Source: Verrucomicrobiota bacterium
GTDB taxonomy: Bacteria; Verrucomicrobiota; Verrucomicrobiia; Opitutales; Opitutaceae
NCBI GenBank assembly: GCA_023386835.1
Contig: JAEWIY010000212.1
Span: forward strand, 1 to 11,808
Length of the DNA: 11,808 nt
Direction: 5' to 3'
The notes under the pieces were generated by a model. That model saw only the letters and a list, made by a program, of their open reading frames with translations. It did not search any database and was not told the origin of the DNA. Below are positions 1-6,676 of the stretch, piece after piece. Position 1 is the stretch's first letter, and each line of letters opens with the position of its first letter. The translations under genes were made by a program, and so were the position numbers.

Positions 1-744
1 TTGAACGACTGGATGGCGGAGGAATGGCTGGAGCAGTCGCCCGCTATTTTTGGGACCATCGTGGTGGCCTCACAGAATCCAGATGAGGCGGCGAAGGAAA
101 TTCGCCGCGCGGCCGCGCACGGCCGGATGCTGCAGGTGATGTTGCCCACGGGAAGCATGTTCCCGTACGGCCACCGTCGTTTCCCCCCCATCTATGAAGC
201 CGCGGAGGAGTGTGGTTTGGCGATCGCCATTCACTCCGGCACCGAAGGCATGGGCACGAGCCCGGCGCCGACGCCGTGCGGTTGGCCAGGCACGCTCTCG
301 GAGCTGCGGATCACGCGCTCGACCACATTCCTCGGTCATCTGACGAGCATGATCACCGAAGGTGTGTTTGTGCGCTTTCCGCAGCTGCGGGTGGTCGGTC
401 TCGAAGTGGGCATCGCCTGGCTTGCCACCTACCTGTGGCGGTTCGACAAAAACTACAAAGGGCTGCGGTCGGAGTGTCCGTGGCTGAAGGAGTTGCCGAG
501 TGAATACACGCGCCGCTTCTTCCGGTTTGGGACGCAGAGCGCGGAACCGGGCGAACCCGCCTCGGAGTTCTGGCGGCTGCTGGGTTCGAACCAGCTGGAT
601 GAAACCCTGATGTTTTCGAGCAACTATCCGCGTTGGGATCACGAGACGCCGGCGAGCTCGCATGTCATGGCTTCGGCCGACACGGGGAACGCCGAAGCGC
701 TGAAGATCGGCGTAGCGCGTTCGGCCTATCCAAGATTGCGCTGA
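1..744 (+). CDS. Amidohydrolase-2 family metal-dependent hydrolase (3' part, 5' end cut by window)
   Basis: This is the C-terminal 247 codons of a TIM-barrel amidohydrolase of the amidohydrolase_2 (ACMSD/LigW-like) family, whose members hydrolyse or decarboxylate small, often cyclic or aromatic acids using one divalent metal. Visible landmarks are NDWMAEEWL at residues 2-10, the metal-ligand His78 in AIHSG, LEVGIAWLATYLWRFDKNYK (134-153), the PSEYTRRFFRFGTQ segment (166-179), and the late-strand motif SSNYPRWD (206-213). The usual family length is about 330-400 aa and the N-terminal HxH strand is absent, so the gene starts upstream of base 1; the TTG at position 1 is most likely an internal Leu codon. 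One oddity is that residue 208 is Asn where the family usually has the catalytic or metal-binding Asp (SDYPHWD). It ends in TGA 28 nt before the araC-type gene, which suggests co-transcription. The substrate is unknown. Confidence 0.85.
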   Translation: MNDWMAEEWLEQSPAIFGTIVVASQNPDEAAKEIRRAAAHGRMLQVMLPTGSMFPYGHRRFPPIYEAAEECGLAIAIHSGTEGMGTSPAPTPCGWPGTLSELRITRSTTFLGHLTSMITEGVFVRFPQLRVVGLEVGIAWLATYLWRFDKNYKGLRSECPWLKELPSEYTRRFFRFGTQSAEPGEPASEFWRLLGSNQLDETLMFSSNYPRWDHETPASSHVMASADTGNAEALKIGVARSAYPRLR

Positions 745-757
745 GGAGTGCTTTCCC

Positions 758-763
758 GGGAGG
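758..763 (+). promoter_or_regulatory. Ribosome binding site of the AraC-type gene
   Basis: GGGAGG lies 9 nt before the GTG at 773 and fixes that start codon. It is the only clear purine-rich Shine-Dalgarno sequence among the six starts in the window. Confidence 0.6.
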
Positions 764-772
764 CTCACTCTC

Positions 773-1675
773 GTGAAGCACGCCACCAAAAGAGCGAAGG
801 TCGGACAGGGAAAAACAGGCGCCAGCCTCAAGGTTCCACGGTCCTACGACTGGAGCTCCGTCCGTTGCCGGCTGTTGTGGTGCTACCGCAACAAGCCCGC
901 CACAATGAAGGGTTCGTTCGAGACGATGAACTTCATCTTGTGGCGCCTGTTGGAAGGTGAAGTGGAAGTCACTTCCTCCGGGCTGTCCTTACAGGCGGGC
1001 AAGGGTTCGTGGATGGTGCTCGTGCCGGGCTTGGGACGACGCGCGCAGACCTTCTCGCCTCAGTCGCGGATCTTCTCGATCCATTTTTCGCTCGAGGTCG
1101 GCGCCGCCAAATGGGACGGCCCGTCGGCCGCAGTGTTGCGGAGCAGCTCTGCTTTGGACGCGGCGGCGAAGGCGTTGGAGCAATTCACCTATCAAAAGCG
1201 CCCGGACGGTGCTCCGCCGGGCGGGGCGATCCTTGCAACGTCCAGTTTCGAGGAGCAGATCGAGATCCGGGAGAAGATCTGGAGCTTCTGGCGCCTGCTT
1301 GCGCCCCGGCTAGCGGCGGAAGGAATCATCCTGCGCGCCCCGGACCTGACCCATCCGGTGATGGCCAAAACCATGGAGTTGATTGAAAGCTGGCCAATGG
1401 CGGCGAATTGGAATCGCCGTGAGGTTTCCGAAGTGGTGGGGGTGAGCGCGAGCCAGCTGGATCGAATCTGGCGGGAAACGTGCGGCCAGACGCCCTTCCA
1501 ATACTGGAGCCAGCGGCGATTGCTGTATGCGTGCAGTCAGTTGCAGCAGATGGAGCGGGGAGTGAAGGAGATCGCTTACGAACTTGGGTTTGCGCACCTC
1601 TCCCAATTCTCAAACTGGTTCCGACGTTACCAGCATACGTCGCCCCGCACCTATCGATACACCTTCTCCGGCTGA
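773..1675 (+). CDS. AraC/XylS family transcriptional regulator
   Basis: A 300-aa cytoplasmic DNA-binding regulator with a GTG start placed by GGGAGG 9 nt upstream. The N-terminal part (about residues 23-125) reads as a cupin-like sensor of alternating strands, including WRLLEGEVEV and a turn before GSWMVLVPGLGR. A linker is followed by a C-terminal AraC HTH domain (about 197-297). The first HTH covers NRREVSEVVGVSASQLDRIW (214-233). The second covers VKEIAYELGFAHLSQFSNWF (264-283) and ends in the family signature RRYQHTSPRTYR. Length and order match typical AraC sensors of small ligands. It sits 28 nt after the amidohydrolase stop and converges on the minus-strand receptor cluster, so either could be its target. 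The ligand is unknown. AraC proteins usually bind direct repeats near the -35 region; no such site could be assigned here. Confidence 0.93.
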   Translation: MKHATKRAKVGQGKTGASLKVPRSYDWSSVRCRLLWCYRNKPATMKGSFETMNFILWRLLEGEVEVTSSGLSLQAGKGSWMVLVPGLGRRAQTFSPQSRIFSIHFSLEVGAAKWDGPSAAVLRSSSALDAAAKALEQFTYQKRPDGAPPGGAILATSSFEEQIEIREKIWSFWRLLAPRLAAEGIILRAPDLTHPVMAKTMELIESWPMAANWNRREVSEVVGVSASQLDRIWRETCGQTPFQYWSQRRLLYACSQLQQMERGVKEIAYELGFAHLSQFSNWFRRYQHTSPRTYRYTFSG

Positions 1676-1698
1676 GCCACGGCTCGTCTATCGAAAAT

Positions 1699-1728
1699 AA
1701 AAAAGCCGGCCCGAAGGCCGGCCTTTTT
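1699..1728. terminator. Bidirectional intrinsic terminator between convergent transcripts
   Basis: GCCGGCC (1705-1711) pairs perfectly with GGCCGGC (1716-1722) around a 4-nt loop. On the plus strand a T5 run follows (1724-1728). On the minus strand the A-run at 1699-1704 becomes a U6 tract, and the loop reads UUCG, an exceptionally stable tetraloop. It lies 29 nt after the araC stop and 26 nt after the minus-strand stop at 1749, so it can end both convergent transcripts. Confidence 0.92.
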
Positions 1729-1748
1729 AAGAAAAGATGGCTGGAGCG

Positions 1749-2192
1749 TCAGGGATTGAGCGTGATTTCGCGCATGAGCTTGATCCCGAGAACCTCGCGC
1801 ATATCGACGCGGTTGGTGGCGATGCTGAGCCGGTTGGCGGCGTCGCCTTCCGCTTCGAGCACAATCTTTCCCCAGCGTTCACGCACGTTGTCTTGTTGCG
1901 CCATGTTTTCGGTTTCGACCATGAGGAGCACGTTGAAGTCTCCGGCCGTTCCCGGGTGCCCCAGCAACACTTTATAGCTGAGGATCAGCCCCTCCTTTTG
2001 GGCGGCACGCATCACGGCATCGAAGGTGCCGGTGATGCTCTGGAGATAGGCGTCGACCATGCCGTGTTTGGCCCGCACGAGCGTCAGTTCCCAGACCGTC
2101 CCTTCGTTGTAAACCGGTTTATCTTCGGCCGCGGAGTAGGAGGCGAAGGTGAGAAAAGAGGCGAGCAGGACAGGGAGGAGTTTGGATTTCAT
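1749..2192 (-). CDS. Small secreted protein, possible dimeric alpha/beta-barrel fold
   Basis: A 147-aa protein starting at the ATG at 2192, chosen because it opens a good Sec signal peptide (MKSKLLPVLLASFLTFASYSAA, cleavage near residue 22). The reading frame stays open upstream but that part overlaps the MFS gene. The mature part runs beta-alpha-beta-beta-alpha-beta: TVWELTLVRAK (32-42), a helix about 46-66, GLILSYKVLLG (68-78), FNVLLMVET (86-94), a helix about 97-115, and a terminal REVLGIKLMREITL. This suggests a ferredoxin-like or NIPSNAP/EthD-type dimeric alpha/beta barrel, a guess from pattern and not from a recognised family signature. It is the last gene of the minus-strand cluster, 59 nt after the MFS permease and just before the terminator. 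The location suggests a periplasmic role linked to uptake. No Shine-Dalgarno is visible; the leader is pyrimidine-rich. Confidence 0.75.
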   Translation of the reverse strand: MKSKLLPVLLASFLTFASYSAAEDKPVYNEGTVWELTLVRAKHGMVDAYLQSITGTFDAVMRAAQKEGLILSYKVLLGHPGTAGDFNVLLMVETENMAQQDNVRERWGKIVLEAEGDAANRLSIATNRVDMREVLGIKLMREITLNP

Positions 2193-2251
2193 GAGATTCG
2201 AGGAAGGATGAGGAGGTGGTATGCCGGCAAGTGCGAGACCAGGTGAAAGAA

Positions 2252-3565
2252 TCAGTGCACGCGAACGTTGTCCGCGACGGCTTCCTGCCTGATGTATTCG
2301 CGAGGGAAGTAACGATAGGCGGCAAAGAGGAGCGCGGAGCCACCGACGAGGTAGGCCCACGCCAGACCGGAGAGGCCGGCGCCGAGGTCGCCGCCCTGTT
2401 TCACCGCACCGAGGATCAGCGGGGCCAGCGAACCGATCATGAACGAAAACGCGACCATGAGGCCGGCGGCGGAGGCGTGGTAACGACGCGGTACCACATC
2501 AAAAAGAGAGGCGTAGATGTTGGAGTCGAACAGACCGCGACAAAAACCGTATCCACCGAGTGCGACGTAAACAACCGTCAGGTTGTCCGAGGCACCCATG
2601 AAATAGAGCGACGGAATGCCGAGGAGGAGAGCGGTGCCGGCGAGATTCAGCCGAAAGCTCGGATATTTTTGCGCAAATTTGTCAGAAAACTTCCCGCCGA
2701 GCATGACGCCGACAAAAGCAAGTATCAGGTTATAAAATACGCTGAAGAATCCGGCCTGGGCGAGCGTGAGGCCAAACGATTCGTGCAGATAGGTGGGCAT
2801 CCAGGCGAGGTAACCAATGCTGGCGAAGGTGCTGAGACCGAGCACCAGCGAGAAGATGATCGCCGTTTTGATCTTCATCAGCGACTGAAGCACTTCTTTG
2901 ACCCGTGGCTGCTCGCCGCTCACGACCGGGCTCACGGAATGGGATTGTTTCATGCGCAGGTGCATGAGGATGGCCAGAAGGATGCCAAAACCGCCAAAAA
3001 CGAAGAACGAACTCTTCCAGCCGAAGAGTTGCCCGAGCCAACCAGCGATGAAACCGCCGCCAATGGTTCCGACGTAGAGCGCCGACTGGTGGATCGCGAG
3101 TGCAAGACTCCGGGTTTTGGCGTGATGTTCGCCGATAAAGGCAACGGCGGCGGGAACGTACAGCGCCTCCCCCACACCGGTGGCCACGCTGCGGATGACG
3201 ATGAAGGAGATCAGCCCGACGGAAAAACCGCTGAGGGTGGTCGAGAGGCTCCAGGCGGCGAGACTCAGCACGATGATGAGACTGCGTGGATATCGATCAC
3301 CGATATAGCCGGCCACCGGGAGGACGAGCGCCATCGTGACCACCATGGTGGAGCCAATGACGCCGGCCTGAAAATCGTTTAGCCCGAGGTCCCCTTTAAT
3401 GAGGGGAAGCACCACATTGAAAATCTGGCGGTCGGCCTGATTCATCACGTAAGCCAGGAAAAGCCAAATGACGATTTCCCAATGATAGGGAATCAGCGGA
3501 CGTCTTGGCGTGGGTTTGGAAGCGTGGGCCGCTGCTTCTGGCGTGGGAACCGTCGTTGCCGGCAT
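2252..3565 (-). CDS. MFS transporter, spinster-like
   Basis: A 437-aa inner-membrane permease with about 12 hydrophobic helices and a central hydrophilic loop (about residues 204-232). The cytoplasmic loop 2-3 signature is GYIGDRYPR (86-94: Gly86, Asp90, Arg91, Arg94) and the second-half copy is GGKFSDK (290-296). Helix 1 carries AYVMNQADRQIFNVVLPLIK (39-58), with an Asp-Arg pair (45-46) as in spinster-like and anion:cation-symporter members. Arg125 in the helix-4 segment RSVATGVGEALYVPAA matches the MFS motif B arginine. The likely role is proton-coupled uptake of the product delivered by the TonB receptor; the substrate (sugar, uronate or organic acid) is not decidable. It starts 97 nt after the receptor stop and precedes the small secreted protein by 59 nt. 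There is no Shine-Dalgarno; the leader CCCCTTTTCTCTCGT before ATG is pyrimidine-rich. Confidence 0.92.
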   Translation of the reverse strand: MPATTVPTPEAAAHASKPTPRRPLIPYHWEIVIWLFLAYVMNQADRQIFNVVLPLIKGDLGLNDFQAGVIGSTMVVTMALVLPVAGYIGDRYPRSLIIVLSLAAWSLSTTLSGFSVGLISFIVIRSVATGVGEALYVPAAVAFIGEHHAKTRSLALAIHQSALYVGTIGGGFIAGWLGQLFGWKSSFFVFGGFGILLAILMHLRMKQSHSVSPVVSGEQPRVKEVLQSLMKIKTAIIFSLVLGLSTFASIGYLAWMPTYLHESFGLTLAQAGFFSVFYNLILAFVGVMLGGKFSDKFAQKYPSFRLNLAGTALLLGIPSLYFMGASDNLTVVYVALGGYGFCRGLFDSNIYASLFDVVPRRYHASAAGLMVAFSFMIGSLAPLILGAVKQGGDLGAGLSGLAWAYLVGGSALLFAAYRYFPREYIRQEAVADNVRVH

Positions 3566-3612
3566 ACGAGAGAAAAGGGGATGAGATTAGGATTCCAGGA
3601 AGGACGGCCGTT

Positions 3613-3646
3613 GGAGCTGCCCGGGTGATTCATCCCGGGCGGCTCC
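3613..3646 (-). promoter_or_regulatory. Strong intercistronic hairpin between receptor and MFS genes
   Basis: GGAGCTGCCCGGG (3613-3625) and CCCGGGCGGCTCC (3634-3646) form a 13-position stem with one mismatch and an 8-nt loop. In the minus-strand transcript it lies about 16 nt after the receptor stop. No U-tract follows, so it is not a canonical intrinsic terminator. It may act as a 3' stabiliser or processing signal, or as a partial terminator, lowering permease expression relative to the receptor. Confidence 0.6.
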
Positions 3647-3662
3647 GCAGCGCAGCCGACGA

Positions 3663-6644
3663 TCAAAACGTTCCTTTTAACGCGAGGATGTAGGTGGTGC
3701 CGATATCCAGGATGTCGGTCGCAGTTGGAGCGCTTGGCGCCACGTGCTGCATCTGGATATAGCGCGCATCAAAGATGTTTCGGCCACTGAGCATCAGACT
3801 CAGATTCTTGTTCAACCGCCATCCGATGCCGGCATCCACCTGGGTCCGGTGCCGCATGAAGGTGAGGCCCGTGGCTGATGCTGGCGCACTGTCGGTCCAG
3901 TTGGCGTTAACATACAGGTTGAGCGGTCCAAAGGTGTAGTCCGCCCCGGTGTTGACTGCATGGGGCAGGAGCCCCGTCTTGATGGCGTTGGCGTAGGCCC
4001 GCGTGTAGTTGGCCCGGACTGTCAGCCGGCGGAAGGCCGGTCCAAGAATTCCCAGGTTCTGACTGTAGCCAATCTCCAGGCTGCGCACCTTGACGATGCC
4101 GTCGGCATTCGTGCGGCTCACGAAGGTATAATCCGTGTATTCAGTCCCGGTGTAGCCAAACTCTTCTGCGGTCAGCTCAGAGGATTGGATCAGGTTCTCC
4201 ACGTCGTTTTGGTACACGGCGACGCTGAACTGCCCCACGCCTTTGAAATAATAAGCCAGGCGTGCGGCAAAATTATTCGCCTCTTCCGGTCGCAAGTTCA
4301 CGTTGGGGGCGCTGACCCGGTTGGTGTTGTCATTGACCACCCAAACGCCGGCGACATCACTGTATGAAGGACGGCGGATGGTGCTGCTGAAGCCCAGGCT
4401 CAAATCCAAGTCGGAGACAATGTTGTATTTGAACGAGGCGCTGGGGAAATAGTTGTGGTATTCCGCCCGGCGGTGAACGCGTGGCTGCGACAGGAACTGG
4501 TAGTCAATGCCTTCACGGGTGGTCGCGAGTCCGCTTGTCGCGACCGTATAGCCGGCGGCTCTGACCTCCTCAGGCGTGCGCCCGTCGGGTTCCAGCACAT
4601 CGGTGGACGTGTCTTCCATGCGGACGCCCGCGCGCAGAGACGCCTGGCCAATCTGGGCGGTGGCCATCAAGAAGCCTGCGTCCACGCGCTCGGTGAAGTT
4701 CCGCTTGTTGGCGACGAAAGCGTTGTAGTAATCCGTGACGGACGACGCCGCGGTAAACTGCTCGGGATTTTCCCGGAACTGCTCGCCCAGTGCGGCCAGG
4801 TTCGGGATGAAGATATGATTACCTGAGATCGACGAGATGCTTTCACCCAACCCAAGATTGTAGCCCCAGGGTGACTGAAATGCGGTCCAGTCGCTGCTCC
4901 CATTGTAAGTGTAGTTTTGCATGCCCAGTCGGTTCTCGAACTTGCGTCGTTCCTCTCGGGATTTGATCCCGGCCTTCCAGGAGATCGGCAGGATGTGGCG
5001 CGTGAGCAGCGAAGCTGTCAGCTGACCCGTCATAAAGCGGCCCTCGGCAAACCGGTCGTCGTTGACGGCCATGGCCGGCATGGTGAACGACGCGCCGTCG
5101 CTGATATCCGGGCCGGAAATCTGGGTAACCTTCCAGTCCGCGGCGGTGTCCTCCGGCGACCGGCTGGCGGTAAAGTTCACATTCGAAGCCGTGGGCTGGC
5201 CGACGCTCCGGACGGTGCCTTCCTCTCCCAGGGTTTCATATCGGCTCGTGGAGTCCGAGTAGGAGAACGCGCCTTCCAGTCTGAAGTCGTTGCGGGTGTA
5301 GTCGAATTTTGGGGTGAGCGTGATCGTCTTTCCCATTTTCGATATATTCGCCGGATTGAGCCCGACCCGGGCGGTACTGGAATTGGTCGTGTAACTGAAT
5401 TCGGGCGTGTCACCGATCACTGTGTTCCGCGTGCCCGGATAAAAGTAGACGGCCCGCTGCGGATTCCAGAGCTGCGACTTGTTGTAGATCGCGTTGAGCG
5501 AGAGGGTCAGATTGTCCGTCGCTCGATAATCGGTGGTCAGCGTGGTGGCGAAGCGCTCGTTGAAGCGTGACTGCTGTTGAAACGCCAGGCGGGAAGGCAC
5601 CTGAGGCCGCGGATCAGCGGCGGTGGGCGTGCGGTTATAGTCCACCACCACGCGATTCACCGCCTGGTACAGGTTGGACTCGCTGACGTTGAGCACCACG
5701 CCGAGTCGGTTGTCCAGATAGACATCGGAGTATTCAAAGATGCCACCGGGGCGGGCCTTCAACGTCCGCCGATCCTCGAACGGTCCGTAGCTCCTGTTCA
5801 GATTGAGCGCGGAAGAATGCATTCCAGCGTTCACCTGCCAGACGATGCGCCGCCCGTTCCGGTCGAAAGCACGCTTCGGACGAAGATTGATGGTGCCGCC
5901 GGCCGCGTTGGCATCCACGTCGGCGCTGATCGTGCGCGCGACCTCCACCGAATCGATGCTGCTCAGGGAGACTTGCTCAAAGGTGATGGAACGCGTGCCG
6001 CCATCGTTCGCGTCGGCCCCGGCCAAGGCCATGCCGTCCACGGTCACGTTGGTGTATTCCGAGCCGAGGCCGCCGAGCCCCACGTTGCGGACTTCACCGC
6101 CGATCGTCTCGAGCGTCACGCCCGGCACGTTGCGGAGAAATTCACCGACATTGCCCTCCGCGTTGTCGCCAAAAACTTCGGACGCGATGTGCGTGGTGAT
6201 ATTCATCGAGGCGCGTTCCTCCATGATCGCCTTGGCACTGCCTTCGCGTTCGGTTGAGACCGTGAACGCCTCCAGGCGAACGCTGACTTCGCCGTCCTGG
6301 GCCAGGGGGTCTTCAACCTCCGCGATCGAAAAGTCGTGGCGGGTGTTTGCACCGGGATTGACCTGGACCGTGTTCACGATGGTCGGATAACCGATGTACG
6401 AGACTTCCACGGTCACCGGCCCGGCCGGTACATTGCCGAGGCGGTAGGACCCGCCGTCGCCCGAATGGGTGGACTCATTGGTCGACAGCACCCGAATCAG
6501 TGCGTTGCGCACATATTCTCCGGTAGCGGGATTATAGATACGGCCGGTGATCGAGCCGGTGCCTGTCGCCTCTTGTGCCAGGGCGGCCAGGGCCACACTG
6601 GCGAAAAGAAAGCAGAGGCTGATATATTTCTTGAGCGGTGCCAT
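3663..6644 (-). CDS. TonB-dependent outer-membrane receptor with N-terminal carboxypeptidase-regulatory-like domain
   Basis: A 993-aa outer-membrane active transporter energised by TonB-ExbBD. The start at 6644 is chosen because MAPLKKYISLCFLFASVALA opens a Sec signal peptide (cleavage near residues 22-24) and lies 32 nt after the upstream gene's stop; a longer frame would overlap that gene. A carboxypeptidase-regulatory-like beta-sandwich follows (about 29-108, GSITGRIYNPATGEYV to RHDFSIAE). A TonB-box-like segment EAFTVS is at 125-130. The plug (about 145-260) includes NVGEFLRNVPGVT (165-177), TNVTVDGMAL (198-207) and ADVDANAAGGTINLRPKRAF (241-260), which resembles the Xanthomonas/Caulobacter-type receptor subgroup (TIGR01782-like). 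The beta-barrel (about 261-993) ends in the aromatic Phe993 expected for BAM recognition. There is no SusD gene beside it, unlike Bacteroidota loci. The ligand is unknown; neighbours suggest a glycan-derived product. No Shine-Dalgarno is visible. Confidence 0.95.
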   Translation of the reverse strand: MAPLKKYISLCFLFASVALAALAQEATGTGSITGRIYNPATGEYVRNALIRVLSTNESTHSGDGGSYRLGNVPAGPVTVEVSYIGYPTIVNTVQVNPGANTRHDFSIAEVEDPLAQDGEVSVRLEAFTVSTEREGSAKAIMEERASMNITTHIASEVFGDNAEGNVGEFLRNVPGVTLETIGGEVRNVGLGGLGSEYTNVTVDGMALAGADANDGGTRSITFEQVSLSSIDSVEVARTISADVDANAAGGTINLRPKRAFDRNGRRIVWQVNAGMHSSALNLNRSYGPFEDRRTLKARPGGIFEYSDVYLDNRLGVVLNVSESNLYQAVNRVVVDYNRTPTAADPRPQVPSRLAFQQQSRFNERFATTLTTDYRATDNLTLSLNAIYNKSQLWNPQRAVYFYPGTRNTVIGDTPEFSYTTNSSTARVGLNPANISKMGKTITLTPKFDYTRNDFRLEGAFSYSDSTSRYETLGEEGTVRSVGQPTASNVNFTASRSPEDTAADWKVTQISGPDISDGASFTMPAMAVNDDRFAEGRFMTGQLTASLLTRHILPISWKAGIKSREERRKFENRLGMQNYTYNGSSDWTAFQSPWGYNLGLGESISSISGNHIFIPNLAALGEQFRENPEQFTAASSVTDYYNAFVANKRNFTERVDAGFLMATAQIGQASLRAGVRMEDTSTDVLEPDGRTPEEVRAAGYTVATSGLATTREGIDYQFLSQPRVHRRAEYHNYFPSASFKYNIVSDLDLSLGFSSTIRRPSYSDVAGVWVVNDNTNRVSAPNVNLRPEEANNFAARLAYYFKGVGQFSVAVYQNDVENLIQSSELTAEEFGYTGTEYTDYTFVSRTNADGIVKVRSLEIGYSQNLGILGPAFRRLTVRANYTRAYANAIKTGLLPHAVNTGADYTFGPLNLYVNANWTDSAPASATGLTFMRHRTQVDAGIGWRLNKNLSLMLSGRNIFDARYIQMQHVAPSAPTATDILDIGTTYILALKGTF

Positions 6645-6676
6645 TGGTGTTTGAGGTGGGTGGGTGTGAGGCAAAA

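Noticed and set aside
2193..2360. Longer start for the small secreted protein at 2360
   Set aside because: It would overlap the end of the MFS gene and hide the signal peptide at 2192.
2216..3382. Long plus-strand open frame (388 codons) opposite the MFS gene
   Set aside because: Its translation is a charged, low-complexity string with no domain, typical of the antisense frame of a hydrophobic-protein gene; the minus strand encodes a clear MFS permease.
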